From assembly GCA_030066875.1 (NCBI GenBank), contig JASJAS010000004.1, forward strand, positions 1-55,390: a stretch of 55,390 bases of DNA, read 5' to 3'. The position numbers and the translations under genes were made by a program. This DNA comes from Acidimicrobiia bacterium (GTDB lineage: Bacteria > Actinomycetota > Acidimicrobiia > Spongiisociales > UBA5794). The stretch's first letter is position 1; the number at the start of each line of letters is the position of its first letter. Shown in pieces: positions 48,444 through 55,390 of the stretch. Below the pieces are notes generated by a model. It was not told where the DNA came from and made no database searches. It saw only the letters and a list, made by a program, of their open reading frames with translations.

Positions 48444-48471
48444 AATCGTCCACAATTTCTATTGAATCGTC
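48444..48471. promoter_or_regulatory. Direct repeats, candidate AraC-family binding site
   Basis: AATCGTC occurs at 48444-48450 and 48465-48471, a 21-bp period (two helical turns, typical of AraC proteins). A partial inverted copy is at 48428-48434. The site is immediately upstream of the AraC gene and between it and the divergent membrane protein. Confidence 0.5.
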
Positions 48472-48481
48472 TGCAGCAGAT

Positions 48482-49402
48482 ATGGCTGACGCGCTAACCG
48501 ATATCCTCAAGTCCATTCGCATGGAGGGTTCCGTGTTCTCCAGAGCGGCGCTTACCGCGCCTTGGGGAGTCGAATCCGGCAAGACGTCATCCGGTATGTT
48601 CCACGCGGTGGTCAACGGCAGCGCCTGGGTGACCTTGGTCGATGACCGCAGCCCGATCCGGTTGGAGCGCGGCGATGTCGTCATGATGCCGTTCGGCGAC
48701 AATCACCTGATGACCAGCGAGCCCGGAAGCGAGACTCTGCCGATCGCTGAACTCAACACGGTCGACCAGTTCGGCCGCGGACGGCTGATCGTCGATGGCG
48801 GCGGCGCGCCTACCTCGCTCATCTGTGGAACCGTGAGCTTTGACAACGGGTCTGCCCATCCTGTGCTCTCGATGCTCCCCCGCTTGATCCACATACGCGA
48901 ACACGGGGGCCGAATGGCGAGCGCGGTGGAGACCATGATCGGGTTGATCGCCGACGAGATGGATCACCCGGGAGCCGGAACCGAGACAGTGGTCGCCCGC
49001 CTCACCGACGCTCTTGTCGTCTTTGTCCTACGCCACTACGTCGAGACTCTTTCCGATAGCGAGAGCAGTTGGCTGGCGGCGCTGCGAGACCCCCCGATCC
49101 GGGAAGCGCTCGGTCTCATCCATCGCAGCCCCGAACGCGCCTGGACAGCGGCTGCGCTGAGTGCCCTCGTCGGCATGTCCCGCTCCGCGTTCTTCCAGCG
49201 CTTTCGCCAAACCGTCGGCGAGACTCCCGCCCAGTACCTGACACGGTGGCGAATCCACCTCGCCACCCGGCTATTGAGGGAGGGTGAGATCTTGGTTGCG
49301 GGTGTTGCACACCAAGTTGGCTACACGACCGAAGCAGCTTTCAGCAACGCCTTCAAGCGTGTGATGGGTATTCGTCCCGGGGCCTATCGCCGGGCTGCCT
49401 GA
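48482..49402 (+). CDS. AraC-family transcriptional regulator with cupin sensor domain
   Basis: A 306-residue regulator. The N-terminal cupin_6-type half (about 1-180: GMFHAVVNGSAWVTLVDDRSPIRLERGDVVMMPFGDNHLM) is the sensor. The C-terminal AraC helix-turn-helix follows (ALGLIHRSPERAWTAAALSALVGMSRSAFFQRFRQTVGETPAQYLTRWRIHLATRLLREGE..VAHQVGYTTEAAFSNAFKRVMGIRPGAYRR). Members of this class often control nearby oxidoreductases or detoxifying enzymes. Here the divergent 83-residue membrane protein is the only clear local target. Confidence 0.92.
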   Translation: MADALTDILKSIRMEGSVFSRAALTAPWGVESGKTSSGMFHAVVNGSAWVTLVDDRSPIRLERGDVVMMPFGDNHLMTSEPGSETLPIAELNTVDQFGRGRLIVDGGGAPTSLICGTVSFDNGSAHPVLSMLPRLIHIREHGGRMASAVETMIGLIADEMDHPGAGTETVVARLTDALVVFVLRHYVETLSDSESSWLAALRDPPIREALGLIHRSPERAWTAAALSALVGMSRSAFFQRFRQTVGETPAQYLTRWRIHLATRLLREGEILVAGVAHQVGYTTEAAFSNAFKRVMGIRPGAYRRAA

Positions 49403-49411
49403 GGCCACCCG

Positions 49412-50290
49412 TCAGTGTGGGTCCTGGTCTGCCCCGAGACCTTCGAGCCTGCTCCACCCTTGCGAGTGCAATTGATGCTTGGGTGCGTCGAAGTCGGTCC
49501 GCCGCAGCAGTTCATCGAGGTCGTCGATGTCTAGAAACATCCCGTAGTTGCGGAACTCCGTACCGACCGGAACGGTAAGGCTGCCGTCGGGAAAGACCAT
49601 GACATAGAGCTTGTCCAGGGTCTCGTGAGTGAGCCAATTGATCCGGAAACCGTGTGGACTGGCCTCGACTTGATTTCGCATCGCCGCATAATCGGCGTCG
49701 GAAACGACCATGGCCGTCCAGTCGACATCCGGGTCCATCGACCTCGGAAAGGCTTGAAATACGTTGTAGAAGAGACGACCCGGCAGGCGCTCCGCCCGGT
49801 CATCGAGGAGTCGAGCGATGTTGGGGACGTCGTCGACGTTGTGCTTCGTGACGGGAGTGGCCACCTTGACATCGACGTCGGGATGCTCCGCCAGCAGGTC
49901 GAGTGCAGTCATGACCGCAGCGAAGTGACCCTCTGTCTTGGTGCGGCTCGAGACTGCTTCGCTGGCACCATCTAGCGGGAGCGAGACCAGATCGATGAAC
50001 CCCCCGAATTCATCGAGGAACTCAGCGGTCAGCTTGTCCCCCGTCGTGGAGACGGCCACCTCGAGCCCAAGAGTCGCCGCGTGCCGAATCAGTTCACCTA
50101 TGTCCGCCCGCTGCAACGGGTCTCCGCCGGTGAAGACAACCCGGCGCGATCCATGCGAAGCAATCTTGGTGACGATCTCCAACGCTGTGGCCGTGTCGAC
50201 CTCGGGGATCCCTTGCGGACCCCAGCAGTAGGCGCACTCCTGGCTGCATTCCGAAGTCACATGGAAATCGAACGTTGCGACTGAAGGCAT
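49412..50290 (-). CDS. Radical SAM protein
   Basis: A 292-residue radical SAM enzyme. It has FDFHVTSECSQECAYCWGPQG with CxxxCxxC binding the [4Fe-4S] cluster, FTGGDPLQR (SAM GGE-like), VSTTGDKLT and SLPLDGASEAVSSRT. No SPASM or twitch cysteine cluster is evident in the C-terminus, so it probably has one cluster. The start at 50290 follows AAGGATC. The longer frame to 50599 overlaps the divergent gene's promoter and lacks homology features. A regulator, a toroid protein and a SnoaL-like protein are near, but no clear precursor peptide gene is visible. Confidence 0.88.
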   Translation of the reverse strand: MPSVATFDFHVTSECSQECAYCWGPQGIPEVDTATALEIVTKIASHGSRRVVFTGGDPLQRADIGELIRHAATLGLEVAVSTTGDKLTAEFLDEFGGFIDLVSLPLDGASEAVSSRTKTEGHFAAVMTALDLLAEHPDVDVKVATPVTKHNVDDVPNIARLLDDRAERLPGRLFYNVFQAFPRSMDPDVDWTAMVVSDADYAAMRNQVEASPHGFRINWLTHETLDKLYVMVFPDGSLTVPVGTEFRNYGMFLDIDDLDELLRRTDFDAPKHQLHSQGWSRLEGLGADQDPH

Positions 50291-50444
50291 ACGAGATCCT
50301 TGGCGGTATGTATCGACGCTATCACGCCGTCGTCCTGACAGGTCGCTCAGGATCCCGGCGCGAACAAGCCATCTGAGCGGGCGCCGACAACGTAGAGTCG
50401 GGGCAATGGCGGAGATCAGCCGGCGACTACGCAGGTAGGGCGAG

Positions 50445-51455
50445 ATGGAGGAGTGGAACCTCCGGCTAAACCACGATCCGATTGCTGCCCTGTTGACGGG
50501 CGAGGATCCGGCAATCGCATACTTCGTCAGAAGAGATCTGCTCGACCAATCCGTACCCGAGATCGCCTCGGTATGGGAGATGCCGGCATCGCAACGCATC
50601 CTGCGGCGGCAGCGTTCAAACGGGTCGTGGGCGGGCCCGAAGCGGAAGAAGGCAACCTATCCCGAGAACCACACCGACCTGCTCGAAACCTTCAAACAGG
50701 TCAGGCTGCTCGTCGAGCGATATGAGTTCTCATCGAAGTCGGAAGCCCTGGCCCAAGCCGCTGAGTATCTCTACTCGTTTCAGAGCCACGAGGGAGACCT
50801 GAGAGGATTCATCGCCAACCAGTACGCCACGTATTACACCGGCTACGTCTTGGGGCTGTTGATCCGCGCCGGATACGAAAGCGACCCTCGGACACTCGCC
50901 GGCCTGGAATGGTTGCTGACAATGCGCCAGGACGATGGCGGTTGGACGATACCGATCCTCACACACCGCCTCGACCGAGACACCGGCTACCGATTGACCT
51001 CATCGTTTCAGGAGCCGGTGCAGCCGGACCGAACACAGCCGTTCTCGCACAACTGGACCGACATGGTGCTGCGGGCCTTCGCCGCTCACCCGCAGTATCG
51101 CCGCCACGAGAATGTGCTGACCGCAGCTCGACTACTCAAGTCGAGCTTCTTCCAGCCAGACGCCTACACGTCGTACCAGTCACCGCGCTATTGGACGCGG
51201 TTCGCATTCTGGTGGCCCAATCTGCTGACAGCGATGGAGTCGCTCGTGTTGCTTGGTTTCAGCGCTCAGGATCTCGACATGGCGGGAGGTATCGAGTGGT
51301 TCGTCGAGAACCAGGCCGGGGATGGTCTGTGGCGCATATCAAATGACGGAACGACGGATCGGCCAACCCCGGTGAATGAGAGCCGACGCGCCTGGTTTTC
51401 GCTGCGGATTTGCCGCCTGCTGCGCCAGCTCGCTGGCGGCGCCAGCGACCCCTGA
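50445..51455 (+). CDS. Alpha/alpha-toroid (prenyltransferase/terpene-cyclase-like) protein
   Basis: A 336-residue helical protein with repeated Q-x(1-2)-D/G-x-G-x-W-like motifs: RRQRSNGSWAGP, FQSHEGDLRGF, MRQDDGGWTIP, ENQAGDGLWRIS. These QW-type repeats are those of (alpha/alpha)6 toroids such as squalene cyclase and prenyltransferase subunits. No DXDD catalytic motif is seen, so catalysis of cyclisation is doubtful. Proteins of this kind in actinobacteria are usually annotated as hypothetical. It is divergent from the radical SAM gene with 154 bp between. Confidence 0.75.
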   Translation: MEEWNLRLNHDPIAALLTGEDPAIAYFVRRDLLDQSVPEIASVWEMPASQRILRRQRSNGSWAGPKRKKATYPENHTDLLETFKQVRLLVERYEFSSKSEALAQAAEYLYSFQSHEGDLRGFIANQYATYYTGYVLGLLIRAGYESDPRTLAGLEWLLTMRQDDGGWTIPILTHRLDRDTGYRLTSSFQEPVQPDRTQPFSHNWTDMVLRAFAAHPQYRRHENVLTAARLLKSSFFQPDAYTSYQSPRYWTRFAFWWPNLLTAMESLVLLGFSAQDLDMAGGIEWFVENQAGDGLWRISNDGTTDRPTPVNESRRAWFSLRICRLLRQLAGGASDP

Positions 51456-51465
51456 ACCGGAGCTG

Positions 51466-51876
51466 TCAGCAGTGCTGGGTCTCGTCGGTCCAAAAATCGT
51501 CGACCAACGCCTGGTCGGTGTGCAGCAGCCATATCTCCTGCACCACACCTCGTGACAACGACACAACGTGAACGGCCTCTGCATCGAGCCTCTTGGCGCG
51601 ACGGTGGCCTCTGATCCGGCTCAGCAGGACACGACTTTCGGTCTCGTTGCTCACCACGCGCGACGGGATGAATTCGAGCGTGTCCCTGGTCAATCCGCTC
51701 AGACGCTCCAGGATGCCGACTACTGCGGCGTGGCCTTGGTAGTGACCGGCGAAACCCGAGCGGCCGGGGAAGTAGAACATCGAGGAACCATTCAAGACCT
51801 CGCCTCCCTCGAAGAGCTCAGATCCAATCAATTGGTGCAGCAAGACGTCGGCAGCACTACTCCCGTTTGGTGCCAT
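51466..51876 (-). CDS. SnoaL-like / ketosteroid-isomerase-fold protein
   Basis: A 136-residue protein with the NTF2-like cone fold pattern: YQGHAAVVGILERLSGLTRDTLEFIPSRVVSNETESRVLLSRIRGHRRAKRLDAEAVHVVSLSRGVVQEIWLLHTDQALVDDFW. The final W.....D...DDFW is frequent in SnoaL_3-like proteins. The start at 51876 follows GGAAG. It converges on the toroid protein and is divergent from the SARP gene at 51974. No substrate can be inferred. Confidence 0.78.
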   Translation of the reverse strand: MAPNGSSAADVLLHQLIGSELFEGGEVLNGSSMFYFPGRSGFAGHYQGHAAVVGILERLSGLTRDTLEFIPSRVVSNETESRVLLSRIRGHRRAKRLDAEAVHVVSLSRGVVQEIWLLHTDQALVDDFWTDETQHC

Positions 51877-51973
51877 TGCACTTCCGTTTCGTGGGCGATC
51901 TGATCGTTGCTCTCCCCGCTCAACATCCTGTCGCAAAGCGCTCAATCGCTCCCGTTAGTAATCTCCTTCACAG

Positions 51974-54826
51974 ATGGCGCTGGACTTCAGAATCCTTGGG
52001 GAACTCGAGGTCCTTCAGGATGGGGACCCGCTCGAACTTGGATCGCCACGCCAAAAGGCTCTGCTGACTCGCCTCTTGCTCAGCCGATCGGAGGTTGTTT
52101 CCACGGATCGCTTGATCGATGATCTTTGGGCCGAGACACCACCCGAGGCGGCACGACACTCTCTCCATGTCTACGTGTCACGGATCCGCAAAGCGCTCGG
52201 GGCGGACGGAACCAGGCTGGAACGGGTGGGAGCTGGTTACCGGCTGGTGGTAGAAACAGAGGAGCTCGATGCTGCTGTCTTCGAGAAGCGGGTTGCTGAT
52301 GCACGGCGGGCGCTTGCTCGCCATGATGCGGAGCAGGCACACGGAATGCTGCAGACGGCTCTGGGGCTGTGGCGAGGACCGATGTTGGTCGAGTTCGCAG
52401 ATGAAGAGTTTGTCCGAGACGAGGTAATCCGACTCAGCGAGCTGCGCGCTGGTGCAATCGAACAGCGGATTTGGGCCGAGCTCGAACTCGGGCATCACGA
52501 CAGCGTCGTTGAAGAACTGCAGGACCTTGTGTCAAGACACCCATATCGGGAGGGACACTGGGAGCAGCTCATGCTGGCGTTATACCGTTCGGCAAGGCAG
52601 AGTGAGGCACTCCGCGCCTACCAGACCGCACGGACAGTGCTCGCCAATGAGTTGGGCATCGAACCGGGCCCTGCATTGCGCGACCTCGAGGCGCGCATCC
52701 TTGCCCAAGACCCCGCCCTCCACACTGTTGGAGCCTCCACCGCAGGTTCGACCGACGCGAAACTGCCATTGCAGAGGACTAGCTTTGTCGGACGCAAGAC
52801 CGAGTTGGCGAGCGCCGCCGGGCTGTTGAGCCACGTCCGGCTGCTCACCTTCACGGGCGCTCCCGGGTCGGGGAAGACTCGGCTTGCTCTCCAGCTTGCG
52901 GCCGAATGCAAGGAGAGCTTCCCCCATGGCGTGTGCTACGTCCCGCTGGCATCTATCGCCAACGCAAGGCTCTTCGATGACACAGTGGCAGACGCTCTCG
53001 GGGTGAGGGAGGTGGCCGGAGAGTCTTCGTTGGATGGACTCAAGGCGTTCCTTGCCGATCGCAACCTCTTGTTGGTCCTCGACAACTTCGAGCATCTCTT
53101 GGCAGGCGCATCTCGTGTGGGAGAGCTTCTCGACGCCGCCCCATTGCTCACAATCCTGGTCACCAGTCGCACGCCCCTCTCCATCGGCGGCGAGCAAGAG
53201 TTCCCCGTTCCACCGATGAACGTACCGCGCGCTGACGATTTTGCTGATCTCGAGAGACTCGGCCGCTACGACGCAATTGAGCTCTTCATCACCCGGGCAC
53301 GAGCCGTCGATCCAGCGTTCGAGCTGACCCCTGACAATGTGGAGGCAGTAGTCGACATCGCGGCCAAGGTCGACGGGCTACCGCTCGCTATCGAGCTCGC
53401 CGCAGCCAGGATCAAACTCCTTGATCCGGGTGAGCTGCTGAGGCGACTCGAGGAACGGCTGACTCTCCTGACCGATGGACCGACCGACGCACTCGACCGA
53501 CACCGCACCATGCGCGACGCGGTGGCGTGGAGCTACGACCTTCTCGAGTTCGAGGAGCAATCAGTATTTCGGAGTCTTGGTGTTTTCCACGGCGGCTTCA
53601 CGCTCGAGGCCGCAGCGGCTGTCGCCGGTGCCGATGAGACCGATGCGTTGAACGCTATTGACTCGCTTCTGGGACAGAGCCTGCTCTACAGACCGGTCGG
53701 GATTGGCCCGGCCAGATTCGCAATGCTCGAGATCGTGCGTGCGTACGCGCTCGAGTTGCTTTCCCGTTCTGGTGAGCAGCCCGACGCACTCAGTCGTCAT
53801 GCGACCTACTACCAGCGATACGCCCTCAGCATCGCTCCGCAGTTGACCGAGCACCCGGGTAGCGCCTTGCGAAATCGGCTCACCGCGGATCTGGACAATC
53901 TTCGCGCCGCGATGGAACACTCACTCCAAGCCGGCAAGCCGGACATCGGCATCGCCATCGCCGGCAGCATCTGGCGTTTCTGGGAAAGCACCGACCAGCT
54001 CAACGAGGGCAGGGAATGGCTCGAAGCACTGCTCGCTCACCCGAACACCTCTTCCGATGATCGTATCGCCGGCCTGGAGGGCCTCGCCGGCTTGGCCTAC
54101 TGGCAAGCCGACTACGACGAGGCCCTGGCAATCTACTCGGAGCTTCTGGATGGTTACCGATCGCTCGGCGATCAGGCCCAAGAGGCAGAGACCCTCTACA
54201 GCATGAGCCTTTCCGCATCTTGGAAGAAGGACCTGGACACGGGCAAGACGCTGGCTGAGCAGGCCCAACGGGTCTTTGATGAGCTCGGATCGCGACAGGG
54301 CGTAGCAAAGGCGCTGATCGCGGAAGCCACTCCAATCTGGTGGAGTGGCGACTATGCAACTGCCTACGACATGTGGCGCGAGGCTCTCGAGATCGCAGAT
54401 GAGGTCGGTGATCGCGTGTTGGCACTCACGGGCCTAGCCGGGCTGGCCGGCATAACGTCCCACCTCGGTCGCAACATTGAGGCATTGGAGATAGCGCTGG
54501 ATGGGGTCGCCAAAGCGGTCGATGCCGGCAACACTCACGTGACCGTCTGGATGTTGGACCTCGTCGCGGCTTTCGCCGCACCACACCACCCCGAGCAAGC
54601 AGTTCGACTGTCCGGTGCAGCAGATCGACTGCGCACCGAGGCAGGCGGCGGTATGACCCCGGAAGCGATCCAGGTCGACGGCGCCCGCAAGGTTGCGGAA
54701 CCGTTGCTCACCGCGGCAGAGGTCCGGCAGGAATGGCGTTTGGGGCAGACGCTCGAGCTCGAGGAAGCAATCGATCTTGCAGACCGGTTGGGACGCGTGA
54801 TCGCCAAGTCGTCATCGGCTCATTGA
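51974..54826 (+). CDS. Large SARP/AfsR-type regulator with BTAD, NB-ARC and TPR regions
   Basis: A 950-residue regulator. An OmpR-type winged helix at about 1-95 (FRILGELEVLQDGDPLELGSPRQKALLTRLLL, SLHVYVSRIRKALG) is followed by a BTAD helical domain (about 97-245, ending ELGIEPGPALRDLEARIL), an ATPase (Walker A TFTGAPGSGKTRLALQLA near 292-308; LLLVLDNFEHLL near 365; VTSRTPL; GLPLAIELAAARIKLL) and C-terminal helical TPR-like repeats from about 650. This is the AfsR/SARP large-regulator architecture. It could control the divergent SnoaL gene or the lipoprotein that follows. Confidence 0.92.
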   Translation: MALDFRILGELEVLQDGDPLELGSPRQKALLTRLLLSRSEVVSTDRLIDDLWAETPPEAARHSLHVYVSRIRKALGADGTRLERVGAGYRLVVETEELDAAVFEKRVADARRALARHDAEQAHGMLQTALGLWRGPMLVEFADEEFVRDEVIRLSELRAGAIEQRIWAELELGHHDSVVEELQDLVSRHPYREGHWEQLMLALYRSARQSEALRAYQTARTVLANELGIEPGPALRDLEARILAQDPALHTVGASTAGSTDAKLPLQRTSFVGRKTELASAAGLLSHVRLLTFTGAPGSGKTRLALQLAAECKESFPHGVCYVPLASIANARLFDDTVADALGVREVAGESSLDGLKAFLADRNLLLVLDNFEHLLAGASRVGELLDAAPLLTILVTSRTPLSIGGEQEFPVPPMNVPRADDFADLERLGRYDAIELFITRARAVDPAFELTPDNVEAVVDIAAKVDGLPLAIELAAARIKLLDPGELLRRLEERLTLLTDGPTDALDRHRTMRDAVAWSYDLLEFEEQSVFRSLGVFHGGFTLEAAAAVAGADETDALNAIDSLLGQSLLYRPVGIGPARFAMLEIVRAYALELLSRSGEQPDALSRHATYYQRYALSIAPQLTEHPGSALRNRLTADLDNLRAAMEHSLQAGKPDIGIAIAGSIWRFWESTDQLNEGREWLEALLAHPNTSSDDRIAGLEGLAGLAYWQADYDEALAIYSELLDGYRSLGDQAQEAETLYSMSLSASWKKDLDTGKTLAEQAQRVFDELGSRQGVAKALIAEATPIWWSGDYATAYDMWREALEIADEVGDRVLALTGLAGLAGITSHLGRNIEALEIALDGVAKAVDAGNTHVTVWMLDLVAAFAAPHHPEQAVRLSGAADRLRTEAGGGMTPEAIQVDGARKVAEPLLTAAEVRQEWRLGQTLELEEAIDLADRLGRVIAKSSSAH

Positions 54827-54840
54827 GCGGCCATTAAGTC

Positions 54841-54852
54841 GGTGTATACACC
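54841..54852. promoter_or_regulatory. 12-bp palindrome containing TATACA, possible operator/-10
   Basis: GGTGTATACACC is a perfect palindrome 46 bp upstream of the following start codon and 14 bp after the SARP stop. The TATACA within it could be a -10 element overlapped by a dimeric regulator. Confidence 0.4.
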
Positions 54853-54898
54853 CAGCGGGGAATCTGGTTCATGTCAATCCGGATACGAGGAGGATGGC

Positions 54899-55381
54899 AT
54901 GAACGTATCAGCTGTGCGGTGGTCGATGTTGGCGATGGCACTGTTGCTCATGGGTGCTGCCACGGCTTGTGGCGGCTCGTCGCAGTCTGAGTCCGAGGTG
55001 TTGGAGGAATTGGTTGCCGGGGAGAAGGCCGCTCTGGATCCGTACTTTGGCGAGAGTGATCCCACTGCCTATGTCGCTAGGTACGCAGAGGAGATGAGCT
55101 ACTTCGACTCCTGGTCGGACGGCAAGCTCGAGAATCAGGCCGCCAAGGACTATCTGATGGGATTCGCCGGCACGATTCCGCCGTTTGGCTACGAGATCAA
55201 GAACCCGTCCGTCGACCTGTTCGATGATACGGCGGTCTTCGCGTTCAACGTCGACGTGATCGACCCCGCAAGCAACGCGGTTGTGCTCAGCTGGAACACG
55301 ACAGAAATCCACCACCGCACGGGCGATGGTTGGGAGTTGGTCCACGCTCACTGGTCGCAACCCGTGGTCGAAGGAGGCTGA
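54899..55381 (+). CDS. Small NTF2/SnoaL-like lipoprotein
   Basis: A 160-residue exported protein (hydrophobic N-terminus LAMALLLMGAATACGG, Cys24 as likely lipid site). Its mature part (EVLEELVAGEKAALDPYFGESDPTAYVARYAEEMSYFDSWSDGKLENQAAKDYL ... WNTTEIHHRTGDGWELVHAHWS) follows the SnoaL/DUF4440 pattern of a cone-shaped NTF2-like domain, closing with W.LVH.HWS. GAGGAGG precedes ATG 54899. It is downstream of the SARP regulator with a palindrome between them. The window ends 9 bases after its stop. Confidence 0.85.
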   Translation: MNVSAVRWSMLAMALLLMGAATACGGSSQSESEVLEELVAGEKAALDPYFGESDPTAYVARYAEEMSYFDSWSDGKLENQAAKDYLMGFAGTIPPFGYEIKNPSVDLFDDTAVFAFNVDVIDPASNAVVLSWNTTEIHHRTGDGWELVHAHWSQPVVEGG

Positions 55382-55390
55382 GAAAGCTGA

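Noticed and set aside
49412-50290. Radical SAM protein considered as a prokaryotic viperin
   Set aside because: The CxxxCxxC region (ECSQECAYCWGPQG) differs from the viperin N-terminal pattern, and no nucleotide kinase or defence genes are nearby.

Overview
The window reads as chromosomal DNA of a high-GC actinobacterium, most plausibly an uncultured member of Acidimicrobiia or a related lineage. This is an inference from codon use, the Thr-rich lipoprotein linkers, the many start codons placed 5-7 bases after a TANNNT -10 box (leaderless transcripts), and the gene families present. Genes are densely packed, with many ATGA/GTGA stop-start overlaps. I see no transposase, integrase, phage gene, rRNA or CRISPR array. 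There is one tRNA (Val, anticodon TAC).

Region 1 (1-0.8 kb) holds the last codons of a [NiFe]-hydrogenase large subunit, ending in the DPCxxCxxH motif plus a short tail, followed by its likely maturation protease.

Region 2 (about 1.3-15.9 kb) is a zinc-homeostasis island. It is bounded by two inverted paralogous operons, each a CmtR-like ArsR regulator overlapping a short CDF exporter by 11 bp. Between them lie an AztD-like His-rich lipoprotein, a Zur repressor, a ZnuC-type ATPase, a His/Asp/Glu-rich ZnuA-type binding lipoprotein with an extra domain inside its His-rich loop, a ZnuB-type permease, an SmtB-type sensor coupled to a 25-His small protein, two methyltransferases, a flavoprotein monooxygenase-like enzyme and a peptidase-like lipoprotein. 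A shared motif (yGAGAATnnAnATCA) in two divergent intergenic regions, and a weaker version in a third, suggests common control by Zur.

Region 3 (16-25.9 kb) has an acetyltransferase, tRNA-Val, a membrane spermidine-synthase-like protein, a four-gene operon (CoA-binding protein, hydrolase, unknown, zinc ribbon), a ComB-like phosphatase, and a PspC/LiaF-like envelope-stress module with its own PspC-histidine kinase and LuxR-type response regulator, then a degenerate kinase-like protein.

Region 4 (25.9-38 kb) has kbl-tdh (threonine catabolism), an Rrf2 regulator, a gamma-carbonic anhydrase, an amidase, a DUF885 lipoprotein, two GNAT-related genes, a winged-helix regulator coupled to a membrane protein with a clear palindromic operator, and a DUF1330 protein.

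Region 5 (36.3-43.6 kb, minus strand) is a long-chain olefin (Ole) cluster: oleA, a fused oleB-oleC and oleD, each overlapping the next by 4 bp, followed on the same strand by a nitrilase and a two-domain metallophosphatase that also overlap each other. The gene order suggests one transcription unit.

Region 6 (43.7-55.4 kb) has DinB-like and small proteins with face-to-face leaderless promoters, a stand-alone LigD-type polymerase domain, an SDR-SRPBCC fusion, a glyoxalase-like protein, a PEBP-like lipoprotein, an AraC regulator, a radical SAM protein divergent from an alpha/alpha-toroid protein, a SnoaL-like protein, a large SARP/NB-ARC/TPR regulator and a small lipoprotein.
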